From: Vulcanimicrobiota bacterium
GTDB taxonomy: Bacteria > Vulcanimicrobiota > Vulcanimicrobiia > Vulcanimicrobiales > Vulcanimicrobiaceae
DNA length: 50,513 nucleotides
Direction of reading: 5' to 3'
NCBI GenBank assembly: GCA_027459845.1
Contig: DAIDGS010000118.1
Coordinates: forward strand, 1-50,513
The translations under genes were made by a program, and so were the position numbers. Numbering within the stretch: position 1 is the stretch's first letter; each line of letters starts with the position of its first letter. Of the stretch, positions 7,455 to 15,566 are shown piece by piece. The notes under the pieces were generated by a model. It worked only from the letters and a program-made list of their open reading frames with translations, had not been told where the DNA came from and made no database searches.

Positions 7455-9521
7455 GTGTTGCGCATCGGCATCGACGTCGGCGGAACCTTCACCGACGTCG
7501 TCGCAATCGACGTGGCCGCGCGAACGATCGTGGCCCGAGTCAAGGTTCCGACCACACACGCCGCCGCCGACGGCGTTGCCATCGGCATCGCCGAGGGGAT
7601 TCGGCAGATCCTTCGATCGCCGGCCGTGGACCCGCACGCGATCGCCTTCATCGCGCACTCCACGACGCAGGCGACCAACGCGCTGCTCGAAGGCGACGTC
7701 GCACCGGTCGGCGTGCTCGGCCTGACCTCGCGCGCGGGCGCGCTTGCGCGCCGTTGGATGCGTTTCGGGGCGATCGCGCTGGGGCCCGAGACGCGCTTCG
7801 ATCCAGCGTTTGCATTCGCGCGCGCCGACGATCCGGCGAGCGTGCGCCGCGCGCTGGATGTGCTGTTGGCGCGCGGTGTAGCGGCCGTAGCGGTGAGTGC
7901 GCCCTTCGGCGTGGACGATTGCGAACCGGAGCGGGCGGCAACCGAGTCGGCACGTGCGCGCGGCGTCTTCGCCACCGCCGGTCACGAAGTCACCACCGGG
8001 TACGGGCTGCGGGCGCGCACGCGAACGGCTGCCGTCAATGCGGCGATTTTGCCGCGCATGGTGCGCACCGCGCGTACCACCGCAACGGCGGTCGCCGAGG
8101 CGGCCATTCGCGCGCCGTTGATGGTGATGCGCAGCGATGGCGGCGTGATGGACGTGCGCGAGATCGAACGTCGTCCGGTGCTCACGCTGCTCTCGGGTCC
8201 GGCCGCGGGAATCGCCGGCGCGCTGTTGCACGAGCGGTGTGCGGACGGCATCTTCGTGGAAGTCGGCGGCACGAGCTCCGATTGCTCGGCGATTCGCGAC
8301 GGGCGACCGCAGATGCACCCGGCACGCATCGGCGGCCATCGCATGATGCTGCGCACGCTCGACGTTCGCACGCTCGGGATCGGCGGTGGCAGCCTGGCGC
8401 GTGTGCGGGGCGGTGCGATCGTGGAGGTCGGGCCGCGCAGCGCGCACATCGCCGGTTACCGCTACGCCTGCTTCCTGGCAAGCGCCGACCTCGACGGCGC
8501 CGAGGTCGACGATGGAGCGTATGCGGCACTTCGCCTGCGCGATGGTAGCCGTGCCGCGCTGACGCCGACGTGCGCCGCCAACTTGCTCGGCGAAGTTCCC
8601 GACGGCGCCTTCGCGCGCGCGCCGGGCGACGCCGCCGCGCGGGCATTTTCGCGCTGGAGCGAGCGCTGGGGCAGCGATCCGCGCGAGGTCGCGCGCGCGC
8701 TCCTGCAGCGGGCCGCCGCGCGCCTGCGGGCCGGGATCGACGAACTGATCGCCGACTACGGACTCGATCGCGCGCAGGCGTGCGTGATCGGGGGCGGCGG
8801 CGGTGCCGGCGCGCTGGTGCCGTTTGCCGCGCGCGAAGCGGGGTTGCCGTTTCGGATCGCGCGCGATGCCGAGGTCATCTCGCCGGTCGGCGTCGCGTTG
8901 GCGTTGGTGCGCGAGACGATCGAACGCACCGTCGTCGATCCGTCCGCCGCCGAGGTTGCCGCAATTCGCCGCGAGGCCGCAGATCGCGTGATCGCCGCCG
9001 GAGCCGATCCGCAGCGCGTCGAGGTGGTCGTCGAGTTCGAGTTGCGGCGCAACCTCGTGCGCGCGACCGCCTCGGGCGCGACCGCCAGCGCCGAACCGTT
9101 CGATCTCGCTCCGGCCGATGATGCCGAACGGCGCGATGCGGCCGCGCGCGCGCTGGGGTGCACGCCGGACGATCTCGTGCAGCACGAGTTGAACGACGAC
9201 GTTACGGCCTACGCGCGCGGTGACGCGCTGTGCGTCGTGGATCGGCGTGGGGTCGTCGTCGTCAGCCTGCACGGCGCGCTCGTCTGCCGAACGAGCGTCG
9301 CGCGGCTCGAGGTCGATGCTACCGACGCGATCGAAGCGGCCACCCGCTTCGGCGACATCGGCCGTGCGCTTCCGGACGTCTATCTGGTGCGCGGCGCGCG
9401 GACGATGACGTTCGTCGGAATGACGTCGACGCGTCAGGCGGTCGCACTGTTAGGCGAGGAGGTCGACGGTGCGCCGCCCGACGCCGCCCTGGCGCTGATC
9501 CTCCACCCGCACCGCGCCTAG
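7455..9521 (+). CDS. Hydantoinase/oxoprolinase family protein, HyuA-like subunit
   Basis: 688 residues from a GTG 6 bp after the methyltransferase gene. GIDVGGTFTDVV at residues 5-16 is the HyuA N-terminal ATP-binding motif. HSTTQATNALLEG follows at about 66-78, and VMRSDGGVMD and LSGPAAGIAGA lie in the central domain, ending with VIGGGGGAGALVP. The family hydrolyses N-methylhydantoin, 5-oxoproline or related lactams, or carboxylates ketones, with ATP. It usually needs a HyuB partner, either fused or adjacent. No HyuB is seen in this window, so the reaction is open. The gene is in line with the dipeptidase and methyltransferase genes and ends 10 bp before a convergent permease gene. Confidence 0.85.
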   Translation: MLRIGIDVGGTFTDVVAIDVAARTIVARVKVPTTHAAADGVAIGIAEGIRQILRSPAVDPHAIAFIAHSTTQATNALLEGDVAPVGVLGLTSRAGALARRWMRFGAIALGPETRFDPAFAFARADDPASVRRALDVLLARGVAAVAVSAPFGVDDCEPERAATESARARGVFATAGHEVTTGYGLRARTRTAAVNAAILPRMVRTARTTATAVAEAAIRAPLMVMRSDGGVMDVREIERRPVLTLLSGPAAGIAGALLHERCADGIFVEVGGTSSDCSAIRDGRPQMHPARIGGHRMMLRTLDVRTLGIGGGSLARVRGGAIVEVGPRSAHIAGYRYACFLASADLDGAEVDDGAYAALRLRDGSRAALTPTCAANLLGEVPDGAFARAPGDAAARAFSRWSERWGSDPREVARALLQRAAARLRAGIDELIADYGLDRAQACVIGGGGGAGALVPFAAREAGLPFRIARDAEVISPVGVALALVRETIERTVVDPSAAEVAAIRREAADRVIAAGADPQRVEVVVEFELRRNLVRATASGATASAEPFDLAPADDAERRDAAARALGCTPDDLVQHELNDDVTAYARGDALCVVDRRGVVVVSLHGALVCRTSVARLEVDATDAIEAATRFGDIGRALPDVYLVRGARTMTFVGMTSTRQAVALLGEEVDGAPPDAALALILHPHRA

Positions 9522-9531
9522 GCGCGGCCGC

Positions 9532-11028
9532 CTAGTTCACGCGTGGTTGTACGATTGCCAGACGCTCCGCCTCTTCCAGCGCGACCGTGCTCTTACGGTG
9601 GCCGTACGAAAAGTAGAAGATCAACCCGATCGTCAGCCAGATCAGTCCGACCAGCCACACCAGCGGGAAGAATCCCCACACCAGCGGATTGCCTTCGCGT
9701 AGGAAGTAGATCAGTCCAAGGGCCGAGGCTGCCGAGAGAATCGGGATGAGGTAGGGGCCGAACGGAAGCTGGAAGCTGCCTTTGAAATCCGGGTGGCGCT
9801 TGCGCAGAATCGGAACCGAAATCGCCACCAGCACGAACGCGATCAGCGTGCCGAGATTGGTGACCGAGCCGAGAATGCTGATCGGGAAGAACGCGCCGGC
9901 CGCTGCGATCACCACGCCGAAGAAGATCTGCGAGAGGTAGGGCGTGCGCCAGGCCGGATGCAGCTTGGTGAACGCCGAGGGTATTAGGCCGTCACGCGAC
10001 ATCGCGTAGAAGACGCGCGTCTGGCCGAACATCATCACGAGCAGCACCGTCGTCAGACCGGCGATCGCACCAAACGAGATCACGACGCCGGCCCACGCAA
10101 GCCCGACGTGATTTACGGCAAAGGCCACCGGGAAGCTGACGTTGAGCTTATCGAAGGGCACCATGCCGTTGAGAATTGCGACGACGATGATGTAGAGGAT
10201 GGTGCAGATCACCAAACTCGTAATGATGCCGAAGGGGAGATCTTTGCCGGGGTTCTTGGCTTCCTCGGCGGTCGTCGAGACCGCATCGAAGCCGATATAG
10301 GCGAAGAAGATGAAGGCTGCGCCGCCCAGCATCCCGCTCCAGCCGAACGGGAAGAAGCCGCCGGCGCCGGTGCTCGGGCCGGGCGGAAGATGATAGTTGG
10401 CGGGGTCGATGTGGCCGATGCCGATCGCGATGAAGAACAGGACGATCGCGACCTTGATCGCGACGATGACGGCATTGACGGTACCCGATTCGCGCGTTCC
10501 GCGAACCAGCAAAGCGGTGATGACCAACACGATGAACGCGGCCGGCAGGTTGGCGATGCCGGGGGTCGCGTCCCAGTGATTATGCTGCCAAACCTGCGGG
10601 ACGTCCCAAAGGTGGAGCGTGTGGAGGATGTACGTGAGATACCCCGACCAGCCCACGCTCACGGTCGCGGCGCCGAGCGCGTACTCGAGGACTAGCCCCC
10701 AGCCGACGATCCAGGCGAGGAACTCGCCGACGGTCGCGTAGGCGTAGGTGTAGGCGCTGCCCGAGATCGGAACCTTGCTGGAAACTTCGGCATAGCAGAG
10801 CGCCGCCAAGGCGCTGACGACACCGGCCACGATGAACGAGATCGTGAGCGACGGGCCCGCACGCGTCGCCGACGCGACCCCGGTGAGCACGAAGATGCCG
10901 GTGCCGATGATGGCACCGATTCCCATCGCCGTGAGCGCCCATGGCCCCAGCGAGCGCTTCAGTCCCTGATCGCTGTCTGCACCCTCGGCCAGGATGCGCG
11001 CGAGCGGCTTGACTCGTTGTAGCAGCAT
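9532..11028 (-). CDS. APC-superfamily amino-acid permease (CAT-like)
   Basis: 498 residues with about 12 membrane helices. MGIGAIIGTGIFVLTG near residue 35 is the unwound first helix that binds the amino-acid backbone in APC transporters. AALCYAEVSSKVPISGSAYT and FFAYIGFDAVSTTAEEAKNP are typical of the cationic amino-acid transporter (CAT/YfnA) branch. It imports amino acids across the inner membrane, probably with protons. It is the only minus-strand gene inside the 1356-14373 cluster. Its start faces the FAD oxidoreductase gene across about 96 bp. The substrate cannot be read from sequence. Confidence 0.9.
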   Translation of the reverse strand: MLLQRVKPLARILAEGADSDQGLKRSLGPWALTAMGIGAIIGTGIFVLTGVASATRAGPSLTISFIVAGVVSALAALCYAEVSSKVPISGSAYTYAYATVGEFLAWIVGWGLVLEYALGAATVSVGWSGYLTYILHTLHLWDVPQVWQHNHWDATPGIANLPAAFIVLVITALLVRGTRESGTVNAVIVAIKVAIVLFFIAIGIGHIDPANYHLPPGPSTGAGGFFPFGWSGMLGGAAFIFFAYIGFDAVSTTAEEAKNPGKDLPFGIITSLVICTILYIIVVAILNGMVPFDKLNVSFPVAFAVNHVGLAWAGVVISFGAIAGLTTVLLVMMFGQTRVFYAMSRDGLIPSAFTKLHPAWRTPYLSQIFFGVVIAAAGAFFPISILGSVTNLGTLIAFVLVAISVPILRKRHPDFKGSFQLPFGPYLIPILSAASALGLIYFLREGNPLVWGFFPLVWLVGLIWLTIGLIFYFSYGHRKSTVALEEAERLAIVQPRVN

Positions 11029-11124
11029 GAAGAGCCTGAATATGCCCTCGGGGGGCAGTGGCCCTGGTTGGGACGAGCTTTCGGTTCAAAATGGCCGGTG
11101 GTGCCGGTCGCCGAACGGCGCGGC

Positions 11125-12477
11125 ATGCGTGAGTACGACGTGCTGGTCGTCGGTGGCGGAAACGCCGGCTGCGCGGCCGCCCTCGCCGCCGCGCGGCACG
11201 GCGCGCGCACCCTGTTGGTCGAGCGCTACGGCTTCCTGGGCGGCACCGCCACCGCCGCGATGGTCGGCCCGTGGATGACCTTTCATTCCGGGCGCGAGCG
11301 GATCGTCGGCGGGATCGCGCAGGAGATGGTCGAGCGGCTCGTGCGGGCCGGCGCGTCGCCCGGACACGTCGGCGACTCGTCGGACTACGTCGCCACCATC
11401 ACGCCGTTCGATCCCGAGGTGCATAAGGCGCTGCTCTTCGAGATGATGCGCGAGGCCGGGGTCGAGTTGCTGCTGCACGCCTACGTCCTCGATGCGCTGC
11501 GCGAAGGCGAGGCGGTGAGCGGCGCTCGTTTTGCGACCGTCGGCGGCCTGCGCGAGTATCGCGCCGCGGTGACGATCGACGCGACCGCCGACGCGCTGGT
11601 CGCGTTTTCGGCCGGCGTTCCCACGCAGCAAGGCGACGCGCGCGGACGCGTGCAGCCGGCCAGCTTGATGTTCCGTCTCAGTCACGTCGACTTGACCAAG
11701 CTTGCGACCTACGTGCGCACGCATCCGGAGCAGATGCGGACGTCGCTGAAGACCCACGAGCGCACCGCCCCGGCACTGACCGCGGTCGCCGGGCTGACGA
11801 CGCTGTGGCAGGCGGCGTGCGACGAAGGTGTGGTCGACGTGCCGCGCGAGCTGGTCTCGTTCTTCATCACGCCGTATCCCGACGAAGTCACCGTGAACAT
11901 GACGCGCGTCGTCGACATCGACCCGCTCGACCCGGAGGCGCTGACCCGCGCCGAAGTCGAAGCTCGGCTGCAGGTCATGCAGTTGCTCGCATTCTTTCGC
12001 ACGCGCGTTCCCGGGTTCGACCGGGCCCGGCTGGCCGCCACCGGCGCGCAGATCGGCATTCGCGAATCGCGCCGCATCGTCGGGCGCTACACGCTCACGC
12101 GTGACGACGTGCTCCAGGCGCGCCGCTTCGACGATGCGGTCGCGCGCAGCGCCTATCCGATCGACATTCACAATCCCTCCGGAAGCGGCACGACCACCCA
12201 TCGCCTGCCGGCGGGCGCGACCTACGAGATTCCGTTTCGCTGTCTGGTTCCGAGCGTGCGCGAGCGCTTGCTGGTGGCGGGGCGCTGCATTTCGACCACC
12301 CACGAAGCTCTCGCGTCGACGCGGTTGACGCCGACGGTGATGACGCTCGGGCAGGCGGCGGGAACCGCCGCCGCGCTGGCGCGTTCGCATCCCGAGACGG
12401 TCGCGGCGCTCGATCCCGCCCGGTTGCGTGCGACGCTGATCGCCGATGGCGTCGATCTGCGCCGGAGCGCGTCGTGA
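11125..12477 (+). CDS. FAD-dependent oxidoreductase
   Basis: 450 residues from the ATG at 11125; this start places the FAD-binding strand (YDVLVVGGGNAGCAAALAAA) right at the N-terminus, as usual. In-frame GTG (11101) and TTG (11068) starts are possible but would add residues with no match. VERYGFLGGTATAAM is typical of the FAD_oxidored (PF12831-like) group, and RCISTTHEALASTRLTPTVM with LGQAAGTAAALA forms the C-terminal FAD-binding part. Members oxidise varied small molecules and often lie beside sugar-breakdown genes. It overlaps the next gene by 4 nt, which links it to the amino-sugar genes. The substrate is unknown. Confidence 0.8.
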   Translation: MREYDVLVVGGGNAGCAAALAAARHGARTLLVERYGFLGGTATAAMVGPWMTFHSGRERIVGGIAQEMVERLVRAGASPGHVGDSSDYVATITPFDPEVHKALLFEMMREAGVELLLHAYVLDALREGEAVSGARFATVGGLREYRAAVTIDATADALVAFSAGVPTQQGDARGRVQPASLMFRLSHVDLTKLATYVRTHPEQMRTSLKTHERTAPALTAVAGLTTLWQAACDEGVVDVPRELVSFFITPYPDEVTVNMTRVVDIDPLDPEALTRAEVEARLQVMQLLAFFRTRVPGFDRARLAATGAQIGIRESRRIVGRYTLTRDDVLQARRFDDAVARSAYPIDIHNPSGSGTTTHRLPAGATYEIPFRCLVPSVRERLLVAGRCISTTHEALASTRLTPTVMTLGQAAGTAAALARSHPETVAALDPARLRATLIADGVDLRRSAS

Positions 12478-12782
12478 TCGCGGCCCTCGAACTGGCACGC
12501 ACCTACGGCGTCTCGGTCGCGTTTGCCGACTTGGGTGCGTGGGGCGTCGACGAACTGCGCTCGGAGTACGACGCGGCCGCGCGCGCGATCCGGCTCAACG
12601 CGCGCGTCGCCGAGACGCTGCACGTCGACGAACTGGGCGAGTTCGTCGCGCTCGCGGTCGGACACGAGCTGTACCACCATCGCGAAGCGATCGGCGAGGT
12701 GCCGATGCTGCCCGACCGGCGTGCCCGCGAGTTCGCCGCCAACGCGTATGCACGCGATCTGCTGCGCCGCCGGGTGCCGTGA
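12474..12782 (+). CDS. Minimal ImmA/IrrE-like (M78) zinc metallopeptidase
   Basis: 102 residues, start GTG overlapping the FAD oxidoreductase stop (GTGA). It carries HELYHHRE (H64, E65, H68), the zincin HExxH motif. REFAANAYARDLL follows at about 85-97, matching the ExxANxFAxxLL element that supplies the third zinc ligand (E86) in ImmA/IrrE proteins. Those peptidases cleave or inactivate DNA-binding repressors, and most carry or neighbour an HTH domain. Here neither is present, and the protein is only the catalytic core. It is coupled on both sides (4-nt overlaps) to metabolic genes, so it may process a regulator of this cluster. That role is inferred. Confidence 0.65.
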   Translation: MIAALELARTYGVSVAFADLGAWGVDELRSEYDAAARAIRLNARVAETLHVDELGEFVALAVGHELYHHREAIGEVPMLPDRRAREFAANAYARDLLRRRVP

Positions 12783-13684
12783 GGGCGCTCTGGGCGGGCA
12801 TCGACGGCGGGCAGAGCTCGACGGTGGCCGCGATCGGGAACGAGCGCGGCGAGGTTCTGGGCTGCGGGCGTGCCGGTCCGGCCGATGAGGTCGGCGCTAC
12901 CGCGCGCTCGACGCGCCTGCGCGACGCTCTCGAGGGTGCAGTGCAGGCGGCCTTGCGTAACGCCGGACTCGCCCGCAGCGCGCGCTTCGAGGCGATCGTG
13001 GCCGGGATCAGCGGCTTCGAGGGCGCACCGGTCGGCCGGACGCCGCGCCTGCGCGCCGCGGTGGTGCGCCTGCTTCACGACGCTCCGATCGCACACGCGG
13101 GAGCCTTCGCGCTCGAGCCCGGAGTCGTCGTCATCGCCGGCACCGGATCGGTGGTCTATAGCGGAACGCCCGATGCCGGGACGACCGCCGGCGGGTGGGG
13201 TTACCTCTTCGGGGACGAAGGGAGCGGGTTCGGACTGGTGCGTGACGCCCTCGCGGCGGTCATGCGCGCGCAGGATGCGGGCGGCGGTTTCGAACGCGAG
13301 CGCGATGCGCTGCTGGACTTTTTCGGCTACCCCACGCTGCGGGCGCTGGCCGCGGCGCACTACCGTGGCGCGCTGAGCCGCGACCGGCTGGCCGCCTACG
13401 CGGGTGCCGTCTTGGAAGCGCCGGGCTTCGCTGAGGTGGTCGCGCGCGGTGCCGCGCAACTCGCCGCGGTGGCCGCCGCCCAGGTGCGGCGGAGCGGCTG
13501 TACCGAGGTCGCGCTGGGCGGCGGGCTGGCCGCGGACGTGCGCTATCGCGATGCGATCGCGACCGAGGTGATGGCCGGCGCGCCGCATGCGCGCGTCGTC
13601 CCCGCGCGCTTCGACCCGGCCCGCGGCGCCCTGCTGCTCGCCTATCGCGCCAGCCGCCGCGACGTTCGGGAGCTCTACGGATGA
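12779..13684 (+). CDS. BadF/BadG-type ATPase, probable N-acetylglucosamine kinase
   Basis: 301 residues from a GTG overlapping the preceding stop. It is an ASKHA-fold kinase: phosphate-1 motif GIDGGQSSTVAA near residue 7, AIVAGISGFEGAP, adenosine/phosphate-2 region VVVIAGTGSVVY, then GGWGYLFGDEGSGF, which is very typical of the BcrAD_BadFG GlcNAc-kinase branch (eukaryotic NAGK-like). The length fits this branch. It would phosphorylate GlcNAc (or ManNAc) at C6 in the cytoplasm. The next gene, coupled by ATGA, is NanE, which interconverts ManNAc-6-P and GlcNAc-6-P. This supports an amino-sugar substrate. GlcNAc versus ManNAc is not decided by the sequence. Confidence 0.8.
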   Translation: MRALWAGIDGGQSSTVAAIGNERGEVLGCGRAGPADEVGATARSTRLRDALEGAVQAALRNAGLARSARFEAIVAGISGFEGAPVGRTPRLRAAVVRLLHDAPIAHAGAFALEPGVVVIAGTGSVVYSGTPDAGTTAGGWGYLFGDEGSGFGLVRDALAAVMRAQDAGGGFERERDALLDFFGYPTLRALAAAHYRGALSRDRLAAYAGAVLEAPGFAEVVARGAAQLAAVAAAQVRRSGCTEVALGGGLAADVRYRDAIATEVMAGAPHARVVPARFDPARGALLLAYRASRRDVRELYG

Positions 13685-14373
13685 GCGTCCTCGATCGGTT
13701 GCGCGGCGGCCTGATCGTTTCGGTGCAGGCCTGGCCGGGCTCGGCGATCGACCGTCCGGAGTTCCTCGCAGCGATGGCCGATGCTGCCGAAGCCAACGGC
13801 GCGGTCGGGCTGCGGGCAGCGGGCGTTGAGAACCTGCGGGCGATCGGTGCCCGCACCACGCTGCCGCTGATCGGGCTGATCAAGTGCGCGTATCCCGGAT
13901 TTGCGCCGTACATCACCCCGACCGAGGCGGAGGTCGACGCCGTGCTGGCCTGCGGCTGCGCGATCGTCGCCGTCGACGCTACCGCGCGGCCGCGCCCCGG
14001 CGGCGTCACCCTCGAGGCGCTGACGGCGCGCATTCACCGCGGTGGCGCGCTGGCGATGGCCGACTGCGCGGAGTTGGGCGACGCCCAACGCGCGCAGCGC
14101 GCCGGCGCCGATATTCTGGCGACCACCCTGTGCGGCTACACCGACGCGACGCGCGGCGCGGCGCTCCCGGCGCTCGATCTGGTCGCCGCGATTGCGGGGT
14201 TGGGCGGTTTCACGGTGTGCGAAGGTGGGATCGCGGAGCCGGCGCAGGTTGCTCGCTCGCTGGCCGCCGGCGCCGACGCCGTCGTCGTCGGCAGCGCGAT
14301 CACCAACGTCGACTGGCTGGTGCGCCGCTTCTCGCAGGCCACTCCTACCAGGCAAAACGCACCTCCACGCTAA
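13681..14373 (+). CDS. nanE: N-acylglucosamine-6-phosphate 2-epimerase
   Basis: 230 residues, a (beta/alpha)8 barrel of NanE length. The start LRGGLIVSVQAWPGSAID is the NanE N-terminal signature. PLIGLIKCAYPGFAPYITPT (the substrate-lysine region), VAVDATARPRP, ADCAELGDAQRAQRAGADIL and CEGGIAEPAQVARSLAAGAD (phosphate-binding end) follow. The enzyme converts ManNAc-6-P to GlcNAc-6-P in sialic-acid and ManNAc breakdown. No NanA lyase, NagA deacetylase or NagB deaminase is in this window, so the downstream steps must be encoded elsewhere. It is the last gene of the amino-sugar run, coupled to the kinase. Confidence 0.9.
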   Translation: MSVLDRLRGGLIVSVQAWPGSAIDRPEFLAAMADAAEANGAVGLRAAGVENLRAIGARTTLPLIGLIKCAYPGFAPYITPTEAEVDAVLACGCAIVAVDATARPRPGGVTLEALTARIHRGGALAMADCAELGDAQRAQRAGADILATTLCGYTDATRGAALPALDLVAAIAGLGGFTVCEGGIAEPAQVARSLAAGADAVVVGSAITNVDWLVRRFSQATPTRQNAPPR

Positions 14374-14401
14374 AGTCGGTGCCAAGCCCAGCGCCTTCTT
14401 T

Positions 14402-14407
14402 TATAGT
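14402..14407 (+). promoter_or_regulatory. Possible -10 element upstream of coxB
   Basis: TATAGT lies in an AT-rich pocket (TTTTATAGTCTAAAG) in the 75-bp gap between nanE and coxB, one of the few such pockets in the window. No convincing -35 sits 16-18 bp upstream. This is a candidate only. Confidence 0.25.
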
Positions 14408-14433
14408 CTAAAGAGGAACCCGGGCGGAAACCT

Positions 14434-14440
14434 AAGGAGA
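14434..14440 (+). promoter_or_regulatory. Strong Shine-Dalgarno site fixing the TTG start of coxB
   Basis: AAGGAGA ends 8 nt before the TTG at 14449. No ATG or GTG in that frame is better placed, so this site decides the coxB start. Confidence 0.8.
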
Positions 14441-14448
14441 GCTTTTCG

Positions 14449-15549
14449 TTGGTTGAGAAAAACGCGCCGGCCGTACGCCTCGGTCGCGGCTTTTGGATTG
14501 TCACCGCCGTTTTGGCGATTCTGGCGATCGCGTCGATCGTCTTCTGGTACGTGGCGCCGATCTATCGCTGGATGCACCTGCCGGTCGCGATCGCAACCGC
14601 GAAGCAGGTCGACCAGCTGTCGCGCTTCATGCTCGCCACCGGATCCGCGCTCTACATCTTCGTCGTCGGCTACATCGTCTATTTCGCAATCGCATTTCGC
14701 GTCCGCAAAAGCGACCCACCCGACGCGATCGGCATCCAAATCCACGACAACCACAAGCTCGAGTTTTGGTGGACGGTCATCCCGGCCGCCTTCGTGGTGC
14801 TGCTTTCCGTTCTCAGCATCAAGATTTGGTACGAGATTACCCTGGCGCCGTCCAACGGTTTGGTGGTCGAGGCGATCGGCCACAAGTGGTATTACACGTT
14901 CCGCTACCCGCAGGTCAACGGCGAAATCACCAACGCAATGCACCTGCCGATCGGCGTGCCGGTGACGCTCAACCTTACCTCGGCCGACGTCATCCACTCG
15001 TTTTGGGTTCCGGCCATGCGCCTGAAGAACGACATGGTGCCGGGATTGGTGACGCAGATTCATTTCACGCCGACCCGCATCGGCACGTACCAGATCATTT
15101 GCACGCAGTTCTGCGGCATCGACCATAGTCTGATGCACCAGCAGCGCTTCGTCATCGACAGCCAAGCCAACTATCAAAAGTGGTATCACGCCTGGCAAGT
15201 CAAGAACGCCAAGGTGAGCAACGCGCTGCCGTCGACCTCGGGCGCGTCGGTGAACCTCGCGGCCGGCGACGTCGCGGCCGGTAAGGCGCTCTTCGCGCAG
15301 AAGTGCACCGCCTGTCACGCGATGGCGCCCTTTACCACCGTGAAGTACGGGCCGGGGCTCCTGGACGTGCTCCACGATCCGACCCATCCCAATCTCGTGA
15401 ACGGTCAACCGGCCAACCCGGCCGACGCAGCCGCCATTCTCGAGAAGGGCTATACCGGCACGATGGGCTCGATGCCCAACGCCGTCACCAACGGCCTCTC
15501 GTCGCAAGACATCGCCAACCTGGTCGCCTATCTGAACTCGATGAAGTAA
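14449..15549 (+). CDS. coxB: Cytochrome c oxidase subunit II with fused cytochrome c domain (caa3 type)
   Basis: 366 residues from TTG. Two to three N-terminal helices (about 15-38, 60-80, 105-125) anchor a periplasmic cupredoxin domain. CuA ligands are H183 (VIHSFW) and C218-T-Q-F-C222-G-I-D-H226-S-L-M229. The middle of the Cys loop is Gln where aa3 enzymes usually have Glu. A C-terminal class I cytochrome c follows: CTACH at 286-290 binds heme, with a Met ligand near GSMPN (about 339-342). The subunit takes electrons from a cytochrome c or other donor and passes them to subunit I. It is the first gene of coxBAC, directly upstream of coxA (17 bp). Confidence 0.95.
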   Translation: MVEKNAPAVRLGRGFWIVTAVLAILAIASIVFWYVAPIYRWMHLPVAIATAKQVDQLSRFMLATGSALYIFVVGYIVYFAIAFRVRKSDPPDAIGIQIHDNHKLEFWWTVIPAAFVVLLSVLSIKIWYEITLAPSNGLVVEAIGHKWYYTFRYPQVNGEITNAMHLPIGVPVTLNLTSADVIHSFWVPAMRLKNDMVPGLVTQIHFTPTRIGTYQIICTQFCGIDHSLMHQQRFVIDSQANYQKWYHAWQVKNAKVSNALPSTSGASVNLAAGDVAAGKALFAQKCTACHAMAPFTTVKYGPGLLDVLHDPTHPNLVNGQPANPADAAAILEKGYTGTMGSMPNAVTNGLSSQDIANLVAYLNSMK

Positions 15550-15566
15550 CCCGGGAGAACCATCAC

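Noticed and set aside
7362-9272. 636-codon open frame on the minus strand
   Set aside because: It lies wholly antisense to the HyuA gene. Its protein is Arg/His-rich with no motif, as expected of a mirror frame in high-GC DNA.
11068-11124. TTG/GTG starts upstream of the FAD oxidoreductase
   Set aside because: They add residues before the FAD-binding strand that normally opens the protein. The ATG at 11125 is the simplest start.
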